From the NCBI GenBank assembly GCA_044223995.1, contig JBGALE010000003.1:434001-498000 (forward strand): 64,000 nt of DNA, given 5' to 3'. The translations under genes were made by a program, and so were the position numbers. Below, in pieces: positions 37,201-44,733 of the stretch. The notes beneath the pieces are model-generated. The model saw only the letters and a list, made by a program, of their open reading frames with translations, had not been told where the DNA came from and did no database searches. This stretch comes from JACMLD01 sp044223995 (GTDB taxonomy: Bacteria; Bacteroidota; Bacteroidia; Chitinophagales; Chitinophagaceae). The number at the start of each line of letters is the position of its first letter. Within the stretch, counting starts at the first letter, position 1.

Positions 37201-40200
37201 TTTTTGATTCTTCCTTCGCCCGTACATGCCAATACATCGCGCACAACAAATGTTACATCTGTTGGTGCAGTTCCGGCACCTGTGTTCGTGATGGTAACTG
37301 TATGTGACGGCGCCGAACAGCCGGTTGCATCTTTTACTGAAATGGTATGAACACCCGGCGCAACATTGATGAAAATTCCTATGGATTGAAATGCTCCTCC
37401 GTCGATATTAAATGACAACGGTGCAACCCCACCAGTAGCTGTAGCAATGATAACACCACTGGCAGTACCGCAGGTAGCATTCTGTTGTGCCACTACATTC
37501 AGTACCGGCCCTGCAACAGATGCTATGGCTGCAGGCTTTGTCACGATGCAACCATTGGCATCTTTTACGTACACGGTATAATTCCCCACTCCCAACCCAT
37601 TGAATACATTACTTGCCTGGTAAGTTGTTCCATTAATACTGTATTGTAATGGAGCGGCACCACCTGCAGCGGTTGCTGTAATCGTTCCATTACTGATGCT
37701 GCAGGAAGAAATAATGGTACTTACATTTAACGTAAGCCCGGCAACATTGGGCACATTGACATTCCTCGTGCTGGTACACCCATTTGCATCTTTAATGGTA
37801 ATGGTATAAACGGTACTGGATGCAAGCCCGGAAAAAACATTGGATGCCTGGAAAGTAACACCATCCTTACTGTATTGATAAGGTGCTGTTCCCCCCGAGC
37901 CGGTAATGGTAATGATTCCGTCACTGGCATTACAGGAGGCAGGTGTAACTACTACCGACATTACCGGCGGTGCAGTATTGGCAACAACTATTGATATTGT
38001 ACCGATACAACCCTGTGCATCTTTCACATACACTACATATGTTCCTGCGCCCAATGCATTGAATGTATTGCTTACCTGGAAATTAACCGCATCAATACTG
38101 TATTGATAAGGAGCCACGCCGCCGGTGGCGCTTGCTATAATACTTCCCGAATTGGAATTACAGGCCGAAGTAGTGCTGGTAGCAGCTGCAGTTGGTCCAT
38201 TTGTGCTGCCTACTGCTACAGTCACCAGGTTGGTACAACCAGTATTGTCTTTGACTGTGACCGTATACGATCCCGGCGCAAGACCTGTGAATATATTGCT
38301 GACTGAAAAATTAATACCATCAATACTGAAAAGTATTGGTGCAATGCCACCAGAAGCTGTCGCAGTAATAGTTCCGTTAATATTGTTGCACGCAGCAGGT
38401 GTGGAACTGGCAGTCACTGTCGGGGCAGGCGAATTACTAATAGTAACCGTGGTCGTCTTGATACAGCCATTGGCATCTTTTACAGTCACCGTATAGGAAC
38501 CTGGTGACAAATTCGTAAACACATTGCTTGCCTGGAAAATATTCCCATTGACGCTGTATTGCAATGGTGCTGTGCCCCCGCTTCCAAAAGCGGTGATACT
38601 GCCGTTATTGCTGCCACAGGTAGCGGTAGCAGGTATGGCAGTAATGGACGGTGGAGGAGAACTGGTAATTTTAACGATGGCTGCATTGGTACATCCGCTG
38701 GCATCTTTCACCATCAATGTATAAGTGCCACCCAGCAACCCTGTAAAAAAATTATTTGCCTGGTAAGTAATGCCCCCGTCGATACTGTATTGGTAAGGTG
38801 CTGTACCTCCACTGACGGTGGCTGTTACTGTTCCATTATTGCTGCCACAATCTGCATTTGATTGCACAAATGATAGCGCCGGTCCATTACTGTTTAATAT
38901 TGTTACAACTGTTGAATTCTGACATCCATTGGCATCTTTGGCAATGATGGTATACACGCCTGCATTGAGATTACTAAATAATCCACCTGGCTGGAAAGGA
39001 CCGCCATTAATATTATACGTATATGGCCCGGTAGTGCCGGATGCGGTTGCTGTAATGCTACCCGTGGCATTGCCACAAGTAGTGTTGACCTGTGTAACCG
39101 CAATGGTAGGGCCCGGCATTACAAAACTGGTGGTAGCCTGCGTACCACTGCAGGAGAGGTTGATGGTAGCAATGACGGTATAAGTAATATTGGGACTTAG
39201 TCCTGTGAATACACCAGTTGTATTGGTAGCAATTTGTGTAGTACCTATCAGCAATGCATAGGTAACAGTTGAACCTGCCGGTGGCGTTGGGGTGACTGTA
39301 ACAGTAGCACTTGACGTAATACAATCCGGCACTACCGTCAACGTATATTGCGCAGTGGGACAATAAGCCGACACATCAAATGAACCCACAAATCCATCAC
39401 CGCTGGCATACAGCAATTTTTTAGATTCATCATAAGCTAAATCATACACCGATTTTCCGGCAAAACCAGGTATTATTATATCAGGCGCTGCCGCATCGTC
39501 AAAAGTGCTGCCGTTAAATTTATACACTTTGATCGTGCCATTACCATCACCTACAAACACATTATTACACGCATCCGCTATGATACCGCCTTGCATCAGG
39601 GTGGTATTAGCCGTAATAAACGGTGTACCTACACCATTTCCTGTTGCTTTATCAAACGCTTTCAGGTTTTTACCATCCCAGTAATAGAGATAGGAACCGT
39701 TGATGGCAAAAATATTTGCGGAATTGTCAATTTGGCCGCCTGCTAAATAGGGCCTGTTGGCAATTTCCTGTACCGAAGTAAAACCAGAGGGTACATTCCA
39801 TGCTACCGAGGCTCCACTATACGGCGCTGTATTTTTATAAATTTTATTGGTGAGTGATGGATTCCCAATCAATGATCCATAAATGGTATACATATCATTG
39901 TTGGAAGGATCTATAATGAAATCAACAATGTCCTGCGCCCAGCCAGCACTGCCGGTATAAGGAATGTTGGTAACATTTAATGACCCAATCGCTGTCGAAG
40001 GTGGCGTAAACACACCAAAATTGATATTTGAATTGGTGCCACCTCCTGCTACCAGGATTTGTGGTGACCCATTGTTACAACTCCACAACATTTTCCATGC
40101 TTCCCGGAAATTCGGATTGGCATTGGTGATATAGTTATCATATAAACCAGTAGTGCTGACACGTATCACCTGGAAACCGGTACCCGGATTAAATCCCTGA

Positions 40201-41339
40201 CCCAGGTAAATATTTCCTGTTGGTTTTTCCACCATCCATCCGCCCCAGTAAGAACCAAATGACCAAACCGGTATTGACAACGTACCACTGAATGTCCATT
40301 GCAAGGCACCGGCAGCATTGTATTTTGCCAATTGGTGTACCGTGCTATTTCCACCACCGGTAACATATACATTGCCATCGTAATCAAAATCCACATCCTT
40401 TGCTTTACCTGCATTTAACCCGGTGAGGTTTCCGGTGCCAGTGACAAATGGATCGATGACAATGGTTTTTGAACTGTCATAATTATTTGGCAGGTTAAAC
40501 TGGATCTCGTTTTCACTAACCCGGAATACAGATTTGATGTCGCCAATATTTCTGTATGCAGGTTTATCACCATAATAAGTTATGGGAGCAGTCGTGAGTA
40601 TTCCATCAATATCTGATTTAATGATCAGATCACCTTTGTCTTTTGTCCTGATTGTCTTTACGTCACCACCATACTTCAGTTTTACCAAATTCAAATCCGC
40701 TCCTGGGTGAACGATCAGGCTGTATTCAAATCCTGCTGCAGCATTTGATGAAAAATTGTAGACGATATCAATACCTGGATACAAATTTCTTCCAACGAGG
40801 CGATGATAGCCATATGCTTTCCCTTTCAATACGCCATACGTGTGATAATCGCTTGTTCTATCTTCTGCTGCCAATTGTAAATCCGTATTGGCGCCTACCC
40901 ATTCCATTGTAATGACACGGTCATATATATTTCGCCTGCTTTCTATTTCCTCTTCCGGAACACCTTGCTTTTCCAAACGTTCTTCTTCCCGGTGTGAAAG
41001 ACCTTCTATCTTTCTTTGCAGGTGAACCACTCCTTTCGCAGTAAATAAGACAGGCATCGATAGACCTTCATATCCAAATTGAATGGCGCCCATTTGCTCG
41101 TAACCCTTCATGGTTTTGCCGTACTGGCCAATGTTTTCAATAAATGAATGGCCGGTTCCAAATACATCCTTTCTTTCGGGGTCATGGTTGATAAAAGCGA
41201 TGGCAGCAGAAGGTGGGTTGCTTTTTTGTGCGGTAGCTAAAACCGGGTGCATGAATAACAGTAACAACAATCCGGCATATAATGAAACGAAGGAGGGCTT
41301 CGGTAAGAATTTTAAACCGCTATGAAAATAAATCAGCAT
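31275..41339 (-). CDS. Giant SprB-repeat adhesin with T9SS type B sorting domain
   Basis: 3354 residues. A signal peptide ends near VLATAQK. Residues about 60-310 resemble the N-terminal domain of such proteins (HSFIENIGQYGKTMKGYEQM), followed by propeller-like sequence with SPTAQYTL at its end. About 22 SprB-type repeats follow, each with Cys-G-x-x-N-G, a PYQYSIDG and a YTVTVKDANGC segment, in blocks of 16 and 6. Between the blocks lie five tandem 66-residue repeats (TTSLNGITGTWSPALNNTAT) plus one more copy after a linker. Three PKD-like domains precede the C-terminal gliding-motility-associated sorting domain (YVPNAFTPNGDGRNDVLKVI, YSIYNRFGELVF in related form, WDGVYKRQKQ). It is predicted to be exported by the type IX system and displayed at the surface for adhesion or gliding. 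Confidence 0.95.
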   Translation of the reverse strand: MLIYFHSGLKFLPKPSFVSLYAGLLLLLFMHPVLATAQKSNPPSAAIAFINHDPERKDVFGTGHSFIENIGQYGKTMKGYEQMGAIQFGYEGLSMPVLFTAKGVVHLQRKIEGLSHREEERLEKQGVPEEEIESRRNIYDRVITMEWVGANTDLQLAAEDRTSDYHTYGVLKGKAYGYHRLVGRNLYPGIDIVYNFSSNAAAGFEYSLIVHPGADLNLVKLKYGGDVKTIRTKDKGDLIIKSDIDGILTTAPITYYGDKPAYRNIGDIKSVFRVSENEIQFNLPNNYDSSKTIVIDPFVTGTGNLTGLNAGKAKDVDFDYDGNVYVTGGGNSTVHQLAKYNAAGALQWTFSGTLSIPVWSFGSYWGGWMVEKPTGNIYLGQGFNPGTGFQVIRVSTTGLYDNYITNANPNFREAWKMLWSCNNGSPQILVAGGGTNSNINFGVFTPPSTAIGSLNVTNIPYTGSAGWAQDIVDFIIDPSNNDMYTIYGSLIGNPSLTNKIYKNTAPYSGASVAWNVPSGFTSVQEIANRPYLAGGQIDNSANIFAINGSYLYYWDGKNLKAFDKATGNGVGTPFITANTTLMQGGIIADACNNVFVGDGNGTIKVYKFNGSTFDDAAAPDIIIPGFAGKSVYDLAYDESKKLLYASGDGFVGSFDVSAYCPTAQYTLTVVPDCITSSATVTVTPTPPAGSTVTYALLIGTTQIATNTTGVFTGLSPNITYTVIATINLSCSGTQATTSFVMPGPTIAVTQVNTTCGNATGSITATASGTTGPYTYNINGGPFQPGGLFSNLNAGVYTIIAKDANGCQNSTVVTILNSNGPALSFVQSNADCGSNNGTVTATVSGGTAPYQYSIDGGITYQANNFFTGLLGGTYTLMVKDASGCTNAAIVKITSSPPPSITAIPATATCGSNNGSITAFGSGGTAPLQYSVNGNIFQASNVFTNLSPGSYTVTVKDANGCIKTTTVTISNSPAPTVTASSTPAACNNINGTITATASGGIAPILFSIDGINFSVSNIFTGLAPGSYTVTVKDNTGCTNLVTVAVGSTNGPTAAATSTTSACNSNSGSIIASATGGVAPYQYSIDAVNFQVSNTFNALGAGTYVVYVKDAQGCIGTISIVVANTAPPVMSVVVTPASCNASDGIITITGSGGTAPYQYSKDGVTFQASNVFSGLASSTVYTITIKDANGCTSTRNVNVPNVAGLTLNVSTIISSCSISNGTITATAAGGAAPLQYSINGTTYQASNVFNGLGVGNYTVYVKDANGCIVTKPAAIASVAGPVLNVVAQQNATCGTASGVIIATATGGVAPLSFNIDGGAFQSIGIFINVAPGVHTISVKDATGCSAPSHTVTITNTGAGTAPTDVTFVVRDVLACTGEGRIKNLKGVPGGGGNNYTFSLDNGPFTTANQFRPVSIGTHTITAKNQNGCTVTRLATIGTGIPATATATATATACGTSNGTITVVGVGANTPYHVSINTTAGPWITFFPPGANSTTFTGLAPGSYTIYIADDADFTTGPPDIPGACISSINVAVPSTGGPSISTTQILPTCTSSNGTITATGSGGTAPYTYSINGGAFFASGVFNNLTPGVYAVTVKDATGCINGVTVTLPNPSAPVVTAVVQSTSCNQNNGTITANATGGAAPLQYSINGTTFQNSNVFTNLSPGVYTVYVSDANQCYGTVQVTINNTPMPRVTAFTIAASCNNNDGSIIASGTQGESPYTFSIDGIAYQSSSTFNGLVAGFYTVYVKDARGCITTTGVTVANTAGPQINATSTAATCGNANGSITITATGGAAPYQYSKDGFTFQAGNIFTGLLPGTYSVAVRDANGCIAASAIEVINIQGPQTPTVTVVHAACGLNNGSITATATGGTAPLQYSIDGVNFQSSNIFSNIVAGNYTLTVKDVNGCMATLPVSVLNLSGPFLTAAASPATCGLSDGTITATATGGTGVLTYSKDGIVFQASNIFLGLAAGPYTITVKDARGCVASATVTVTILGAGVTPSFTPVGPICAGAVIAPLPTTSLNGITGTWSPALNNTATTTYTFTPGVGQCATTTTMTIVVNPNVVPTFNAVAPICSGETLTALPTTSLNGITGTWSPALNNTATTTYTFTPNAGQCATTTTLTIVVNPNIVPTFNSVAPICSGSILTALPTTSLNGITGTWSPALNNTTTTTYTFTPGVGQCATTTTMTIVVNPNVVPTFNAVAPICSGETLTALPTTSLNGITGTWSPALNNTATTTYTFTPGAGQCATTTTITIVVNPNVVPTFTGVAPICSGGTLAALPTTSLNGITGTWSPALNNTATTTYTFTPGVGQCAVAATMTIVVNPILSPTINCGVSTTSSVSFTWAAVTGATGYTISYQVNGGATINPGAIGNVLTYQVNGLSGGDMVSITVLPTGNTGTCFAATTSNCIANTCTPPTASISYNGPFCVSIVSAQPVTLTGTGNYTGGIFSSTAGLAINAATGSITPAGSTPGTYNVSYTVPAAGGCPGVTATTSVTITAETVPSFVAAGAICSGASINPLPTTSLNGITGRWSPALNNTTTTTYTFTPDPGQCALPVNMTITVNSLPAAPIVAIVQPTCSVNSGSITVISATAGFLFSLDGSAFGAYPAGGYQGLTAGTHTLVAQNSSGCNSSTTSININVAPLPPTAVAVTTTTATCGNNNGSLTIGLITGGTAPFTYSADGSGFTTTVTYPGLVAGNHSISVKDVNGCTYDTIIIINNSNGATVTATSTNASCGISNGTITATGTGGTTPYQYSIDGINFQTSNNFTGLAAGAYTVTIKDANNCINSTSVTITNVNGATVTATATNASCGSSNGTITATGTGGATPYQYSIDGINFQSSNIFTGLAAGAYTVTIKDANNCINTTSVTIASSNGATVTAISTNASCGISNGTITATGTGGITPYQYSIDGINFQANNIFTGLATGAYTVTIKDANNCINSTSVAIAGTSGTTVTATSTPASCGTNNGTITASGSGGAPPYQYAVNGGVFQSGNFFTGLVTGNYILTIKDANNCTNTINITVGSSSNIAVNAGNDVRICEGASVQLEATTNAPVYSWSPVTGLSNANILNPVATPVFTTSYIITAVNGQCVKSDTVLVTVLPSPLPSAGNDITSCFGSSIQLNGSGGSNYLWSPASGLSNARAANPVFIPSQPGVYTFTLSVTNAAGCTSKKLDTVIITILPPAKVFAGNDTSVAVNQPLQLHAEDISSSGFNSYTWSPSLGLNNAFIKNPELLLPGVGTYRYTVTAKTAAGCEASDDITIKVFIKPALYVPNAFTPNGDGRNDVLKVIPVGIKELKYFSIYNRFGELVFTTKNLSAGWDGVYKRQKQDPNTFVWIAEAIDFSGNIITGKGVAILVR
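32486..33190 (-). repeat. Near-identical 228-bp tandem repeats inside the adhesin gene
   Basis: Three consecutive SprB repeats share long DNA identity with a spacing of exactly 228 bp (76 codons); the marker ATACAATT recurs at 32533, 32761 and 32989. Amino-acid changes are few. The copies look recently duplicated compared with the more divergent repeats elsewhere in the gene. Confidence 0.85.
34370..35362 (-). repeat. Five 198-bp tandem repeats inside the adhesin gene
   Basis: Five adjacent units encode a 66-residue domain containing LPTTSLNGITGTWSPALNN. Spacing is 198 bp (for example CATTTGG at 34571 and 34769). A sixth, diverged copy lies further along the protein after a linker (SFVAAGAICSGASINPLPTT). 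The units are highly similar at DNA level and could recombine to change copy number. Confidence 0.88.
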
Positions 41340-41548
41340 GATGGAAACAGCATTTAGTCAGTTGGCCTTGGGTTTACACCTGGTACCGGATTCCGTTTGC
41401 CGCAGCCCTTTCCCCAATATGTGATAGTAAACGCCGATGGGCCTGATGTAACCTTCTTTGAAATAATTGTAGTAAAAAGCAATAGGAAATAATAATTCAT
41501 GGTTCTTCTGTTTGGTTTCCTCTTTATCTTTAGTAAAACCAACCTGCC

Positions 41549-42112
41549 ATGAACCGACGATTGCTTTTGAAAGGCATGGGTGCCATTACTCTTTACAGCA
41601 GTTTTCCCGCTGTAATGGGTGAATTCCTCTCCTCCTGCAATAACAAAACAACTACTCACCGTAATGGATTTTTTTCCGGCGAAGAATATTCGGTACTGGA
41701 AGAATTGTGCAATACGCTGCTGCCAAAAACAACGACCGCCGGTGCGCTGGAAGTGCAGGTACCTTATTTTGTAGATCTCGTGGTGAAAAATTGTGTCACC
41801 CCGGCGGATCAGCAAACCATACAAAAAGGATTGCAGCAATTGAATGCGGAGGCAGGTGGGAAATTTGTTTCCCTCTCAAAAGATGAAAAATTGAAACTGG
41901 TCAGCAAGACAGATGAAGCGGCCTTTAAGGATGATGCAGGTAAAGCATGGTACAGGATTGTAAAGAAATTATCACTGATTGGCTATTTCACCTCGAAAGA
42001 AGGTATGACGACTGCTTTGAATTATGTAAAAGTTCCGGGCGACTATAAAGCATGTATACCCTATAAGAAAGGAGATAAAGCCCTTGCAAAAACATTTTTG
42101 CTTTACTGGTAA
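41549..42112 (+). CDS. Gluconate 2-dehydrogenase subunit 3-like protein
   Basis: 187 residues beginning MNRRLLLKGMGAITLYSSF, a twin-arginine-like start, with a later Cys in FLSSCNNK that could be lipidated. The main part has FFSGEEYSVLEELCNTLLPK then VPYFVDLVVKNCVTPADQQT and IGYFTSKEGMTTALNYVKVP, the family pattern. This subunit accompanies GMC-type flavoprotein dehydrogenases and is thought to help their export or assembly. The GMC gene starts 37 bp downstream. A TATCTTTA element at 41525-41532 could be its -7 box. Confidence 0.93.
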   Translation: MNRRLLLKGMGAITLYSSFPAVMGEFLSSCNNKTTTHRNGFFSGEEYSVLEELCNTLLPKTTTAGALEVQVPYFVDLVVKNCVTPADQQTIQKGLQQLNAEAGGKFVSLSKDEKLKLVSKTDEAAFKDDAGKAWYRIVKKLSLIGYFTSKEGMTTALNYVKVPGDYKACIPYKKGDKALAKTFLLYW

Positions 42113-42148
42113 TTAAAACATCATTTCAGCATCTTTAATAAGTATAGT

Positions 42149-43819
42149 ATGAAATATGACGCAATCGTGGTTGGTTCGGGTATGTCGGGCGGATGGGCTG
42201 CCAAAGAATTGTGTGAAAAAGGATTGAAGACATTGGTACTGGAAAAAGGGCGCGATGTAAAACATGTCAAAGACTATCCCACTGCTAATATGGATCCCTG
42301 GGAACTGCCCAATCACAATATGCTCACCAATGAAGATTTGGTACAATATCCCATTCAAAGTAAAGTGTATCATTTCGGGCAGGACGATAAACATTTTTTT
42401 GTTAAGGATACCGAACATCCGTACGAACAGGTAAAGCCTTTTCAGTGGGTGCGCGGCAACCAGGTAGGTGGTAAGTCATTACTTTGGTCGAGGCATACAT
42501 TTCGTCTCAGCGATCTCGACTTTGAAGCCAACCAAAAAGAAGGTGTTGGTATTGACTGGCCCATTCGTTATAAAGACATTGCCCCCTGGTACGATTATGT
42601 AGAACGTTTTATTGGCGTAAGCGGTAAGAACGAAGGTTTGCATCAATTGCCAGATGGCCAATTCATACCGCCCTTTGAAATGAACTGTCTTGAAAAACAT
42701 TTGAAGCAAAGAATTGAGGCAACTTTTAAAGAAAGGAATCTAATACAAAGTCGTATGGCGGTGCTCACACAGCCGCACAATGGAAGAGGCAAGTGTATGT
42801 CGAGAAATCTTTGTCACCGTGGTTGCCCCTATGGTGCCTACTTCAGCAGCAACTCTTCTACCCTTCCGGCAGCATACAACACAGGCAATTTAACACTGCG
42901 GCCATTTTCCATTGTACACAGTATTATCTGGGACAAGGAAAAACACAAAGCTACCGGCGTACGGGTAATAGATACAGAAACACTCGAAACATTTGAATAC
43001 TTTGCCCCGCTGATATTCCTGAATGCTTCCGCACTGGCTACCACAAAGATCATGTTGCAGTCAACATCAGAAACTTTTCCCAATGGCTTTGCCAACAGCA
43101 GTGGTGTATTGGGACATTACCTGATGGATCATATTTCTGGTCCGGGTGCTGCCGCCGGTTTTGATATATTGAAAGATGAATATTATTTCGGGCAACGTTC
43201 AACCTCAGTGTATATTCCGCGTTTTCAAAACCTGCAAAAACAGGACAGGAAATATAAAAGAGGATTTGCCTACGAAGTATATGTGTCACGCGCAGAATGG
43301 ACGAGAGGATACAATGGCCCCGGTGCGGGCGATGCCTGGAAAGATTCATTGAGCGAACCCGGCGACTGGCAGGCGAGCATGTTTGCTTATGGTGAATGCC
43401 TGCCTGATGTTAAGAACCGCGCTTATTTGCATCCGACAAAAAAGGATAAATGGGGATTGCCCTTGCTGAGTGTTGATATGGAATACGGAGAAAACGAATT
43501 GGCAATGAAAGAAGAAATGGTCAATGCAGCAAAAGAAATGCTGAACAGTGCCGGTCCGACATGGGTGGCTGAGATTAATGATCCGTCCATTCCCGGAAAC
43601 ACCATACATGAAATGGGAACTGCACGTATGGGCCATGATCCAAAAACATCGGTGCTCAATAAATATAACCAATGTCACGATGCACCCAATGTATTTGTAA
43701 CAGATGGTGCCTGCATGGTATCAACTGCCTGTCAAAACCCATCGCTCACCTATATGGCACTCACGGCAAGAGCGGTTGATTATGCTGTGCAGCAATTGAA
43801 GACAGGTGATATAAAATAA
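42149..43819 (+). CDS. GMC family FAD-dependent oxidoreductase
   Basis: 556 residues. The N-terminal FAD-binding Rossmann motif is YDAIVVGSGMSGGWAAKELC. RGNQVGGKSLLWSRHTFR is the GMC segment contacting FAD, and CHRGCPYGAYFSSNSSTLPA is a Cys-rich stretch of this subgroup. The C-terminal domain has HEMGTARMGHDPKTSVLNKY (catalytic His region) and VFVTDGACMVSTACQNPSLT. It likely oxidises a sugar or polyol, passing electrons outward. It is paired with the subunit 3 gene upstream; a cytochrome c subunit, frequent in such complexes, is not seen here. The exact substrate cannot be determined. Confidence 0.93.
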   Translation: MKYDAIVVGSGMSGGWAAKELCEKGLKTLVLEKGRDVKHVKDYPTANMDPWELPNHNMLTNEDLVQYPIQSKVYHFGQDDKHFFVKDTEHPYEQVKPFQWVRGNQVGGKSLLWSRHTFRLSDLDFEANQKEGVGIDWPIRYKDIAPWYDYVERFIGVSGKNEGLHQLPDGQFIPPFEMNCLEKHLKQRIEATFKERNLIQSRMAVLTQPHNGRGKCMSRNLCHRGCPYGAYFSSNSSTLPAAYNTGNLTLRPFSIVHSIIWDKEKHKATGVRVIDTETLETFEYFAPLIFLNASALATTKIMLQSTSETFPNGFANSSGVLGHYLMDHISGPGAAAGFDILKDEYYFGQRSTSVYIPRFQNLQKQDRKYKRGFAYEVYVSRAEWTRGYNGPGAGDAWKDSLSEPGDWQASMFAYGECLPDVKNRAYLHPTKKDKWGLPLLSVDMEYGENELAMKEEMVNAAKEMLNSAGPTWVAEINDPSIPGNTIHEMGTARMGHDPKTSVLNKYNQCHDAPNVFVTDGACMVSTACQNPSLTYMALTARAVDYAVQQLKTGDIK

Positions 43820-43820
43820 A

Positions 43821-44597
43821 AAGCCCTCAACGTTTTGTTGAAGGCTTCCCTGTGATCCGGATTGGATTCCCCGCCTGAACGAATCAGTCGGGCAGGAAAC
43901 CAATGACCTTCCCGATTAAAATCGGGATGCTCTATTCAATAAAAAAGCCTCCAACATTTTCTGTTAAAGGCTTCATGTGATCCGGATTGGATTCCCCGCC
44001 TGAACGACGCAGTCGGGCAGGAAACCAATGACCTTCCCGATTAAAACCGGATGCGCTATTCAATAAAAAAGCCTCAACATTTTCTGTTAAAGGCTTCATG
44101 TGATCCGGATTGGATTCCCCGCCTGAACGAATCAGTCGGGCAGGAAACCAATGACCTTCCCGATTAAAATTGGGATGCTCTATTCAATAAAAAAGCCTCC
44201 AACATTTTCTGTTAAAGGCTTCATGTGATCCGGATTGGATTCCCCGCCTGAACGACGCAGTCGGGCAGGAAACCAATGACCTTCCCGATTAAAATCGGGA
44301 TACTCTATTCAATAAAAAAGCCTCCAACATTTTCTGTTAAAGGCTTCATGTGATCCGGATTGGATTCCCCGCCTGAACGACGCAGTCGGGCAGGAAACCA
44401 ATGACCTTCCCGATTAAAATCGGGATGCTCTATTCAATAAAAAAGCCCTCAACTTTTTGATGAAGGCTTCTTTGTGATCCGGATTGGATTCCCCGCCTGA
44501 ACGACGCAGTCGGGCAGGAAACCAATGACCTTCCCAATTAAAACCGGATGCGCTATTCAATAAAAAAGCCTCAACATTTTCTGTTAAAGGCTTCATG
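43821..44597 (-). repeat. Six tandem tRNA-Arg-derived units (about 124 bp each)
   Basis: Six units with the tRNA 3-prime marker GATCCGG at 43854, 43979, 44102, 44227, 44352 and 44476 (the true tRNA has it at 44599), spaced 123-125 bp. On the minus strand each unit keeps part of the tRNA-Arg: TTGAATAGAGCA from the D arm, AGGTCATTGGTTT, and AATCCAATCCGGATCA. The first 14 bases of the tRNA are absent. The anticodon arm is replaced by a hairpin (TCCCGATTTTAATCGGGA), and a 27-28-bp hairpin sequence (starting CCTGCCCGACTGCG) sits in the T loop. Each unit is followed by a terminator-like hairpin with T run. They cannot act as tRNAs; whether they are transcribed is unknown. Confidence 0.92.
44566..44593 (-). 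terminator. Terminator of tRNA-Arg
   Basis: On the minus strand AAGCCTTTAACA pairs with TGTTGAGGCTT around GAAAA, followed by a T run (44562-44567 on plus are A). It begins five bases after the tRNA 3-prime end. The same hairpin recurs, with small changes, after each tRNA-derived unit. Confidence 0.85.
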
Positions 44598-44671
44598 TGA
44601 TCCGGATTGGATTCAAACCAATGACCTACTGCTTAGAAGGCAGTTGCTCTATTCAACTGAGCTACCGGACC
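44598..44671 (-). tRNA. tRNA-Arg (anticodon UCU)
   Basis: 74 nt on the minus strand. All arms fold: acceptor GGTCCGG with CCGGATC (one G-U pair), D arm GCTC/GAGC, anticodon stem ACTGC/GCAGT with loop CTTCTAA (anticodon TCT), and T stem ATTGG/CCAAT. The discriminator is A and CCA is not encoded. The D loop is AGTTGAATA and the T loop is TTTGAAT, so the near-universal G19-C56 pair appears as A19-U56. It lies between the repeat array and ung. Confidence 0.95.
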
Positions 44672-44733
44672 TAAACTCCCACAAGCGCGCAAAGATAATT
44701 TTTTTTAGCTTGCACCCAAACTCTAATCGATTC

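Noticed and set aside
32082..38861. Many plus-strand ORFs antisense to the adhesin
   Set aside because: They arise from the repetitive, stop-poor antisense frame of the SprB repeats and show low-complexity repeats (VVVAVLFNAGDH type) without start or promoter support.
43854..44560. Reading the six units as functional tRNA genes
   Set aside because: They lack the 5-prime acceptor strand and the anticodon arm and have an insert in the T loop.
43821..44597. CRISPR array
   Set aside because: Units of about 124 bp are near-identical throughout with no unique spacers, and no cas gene is near. The period-7 arrays also lack spacers.
44548..44733. Upstream extension of the ung reading frame
   Set aside because: It would translate the tRNA-Arg gene and part of the repeat array; Ung homology starts at the ATG at 44734.
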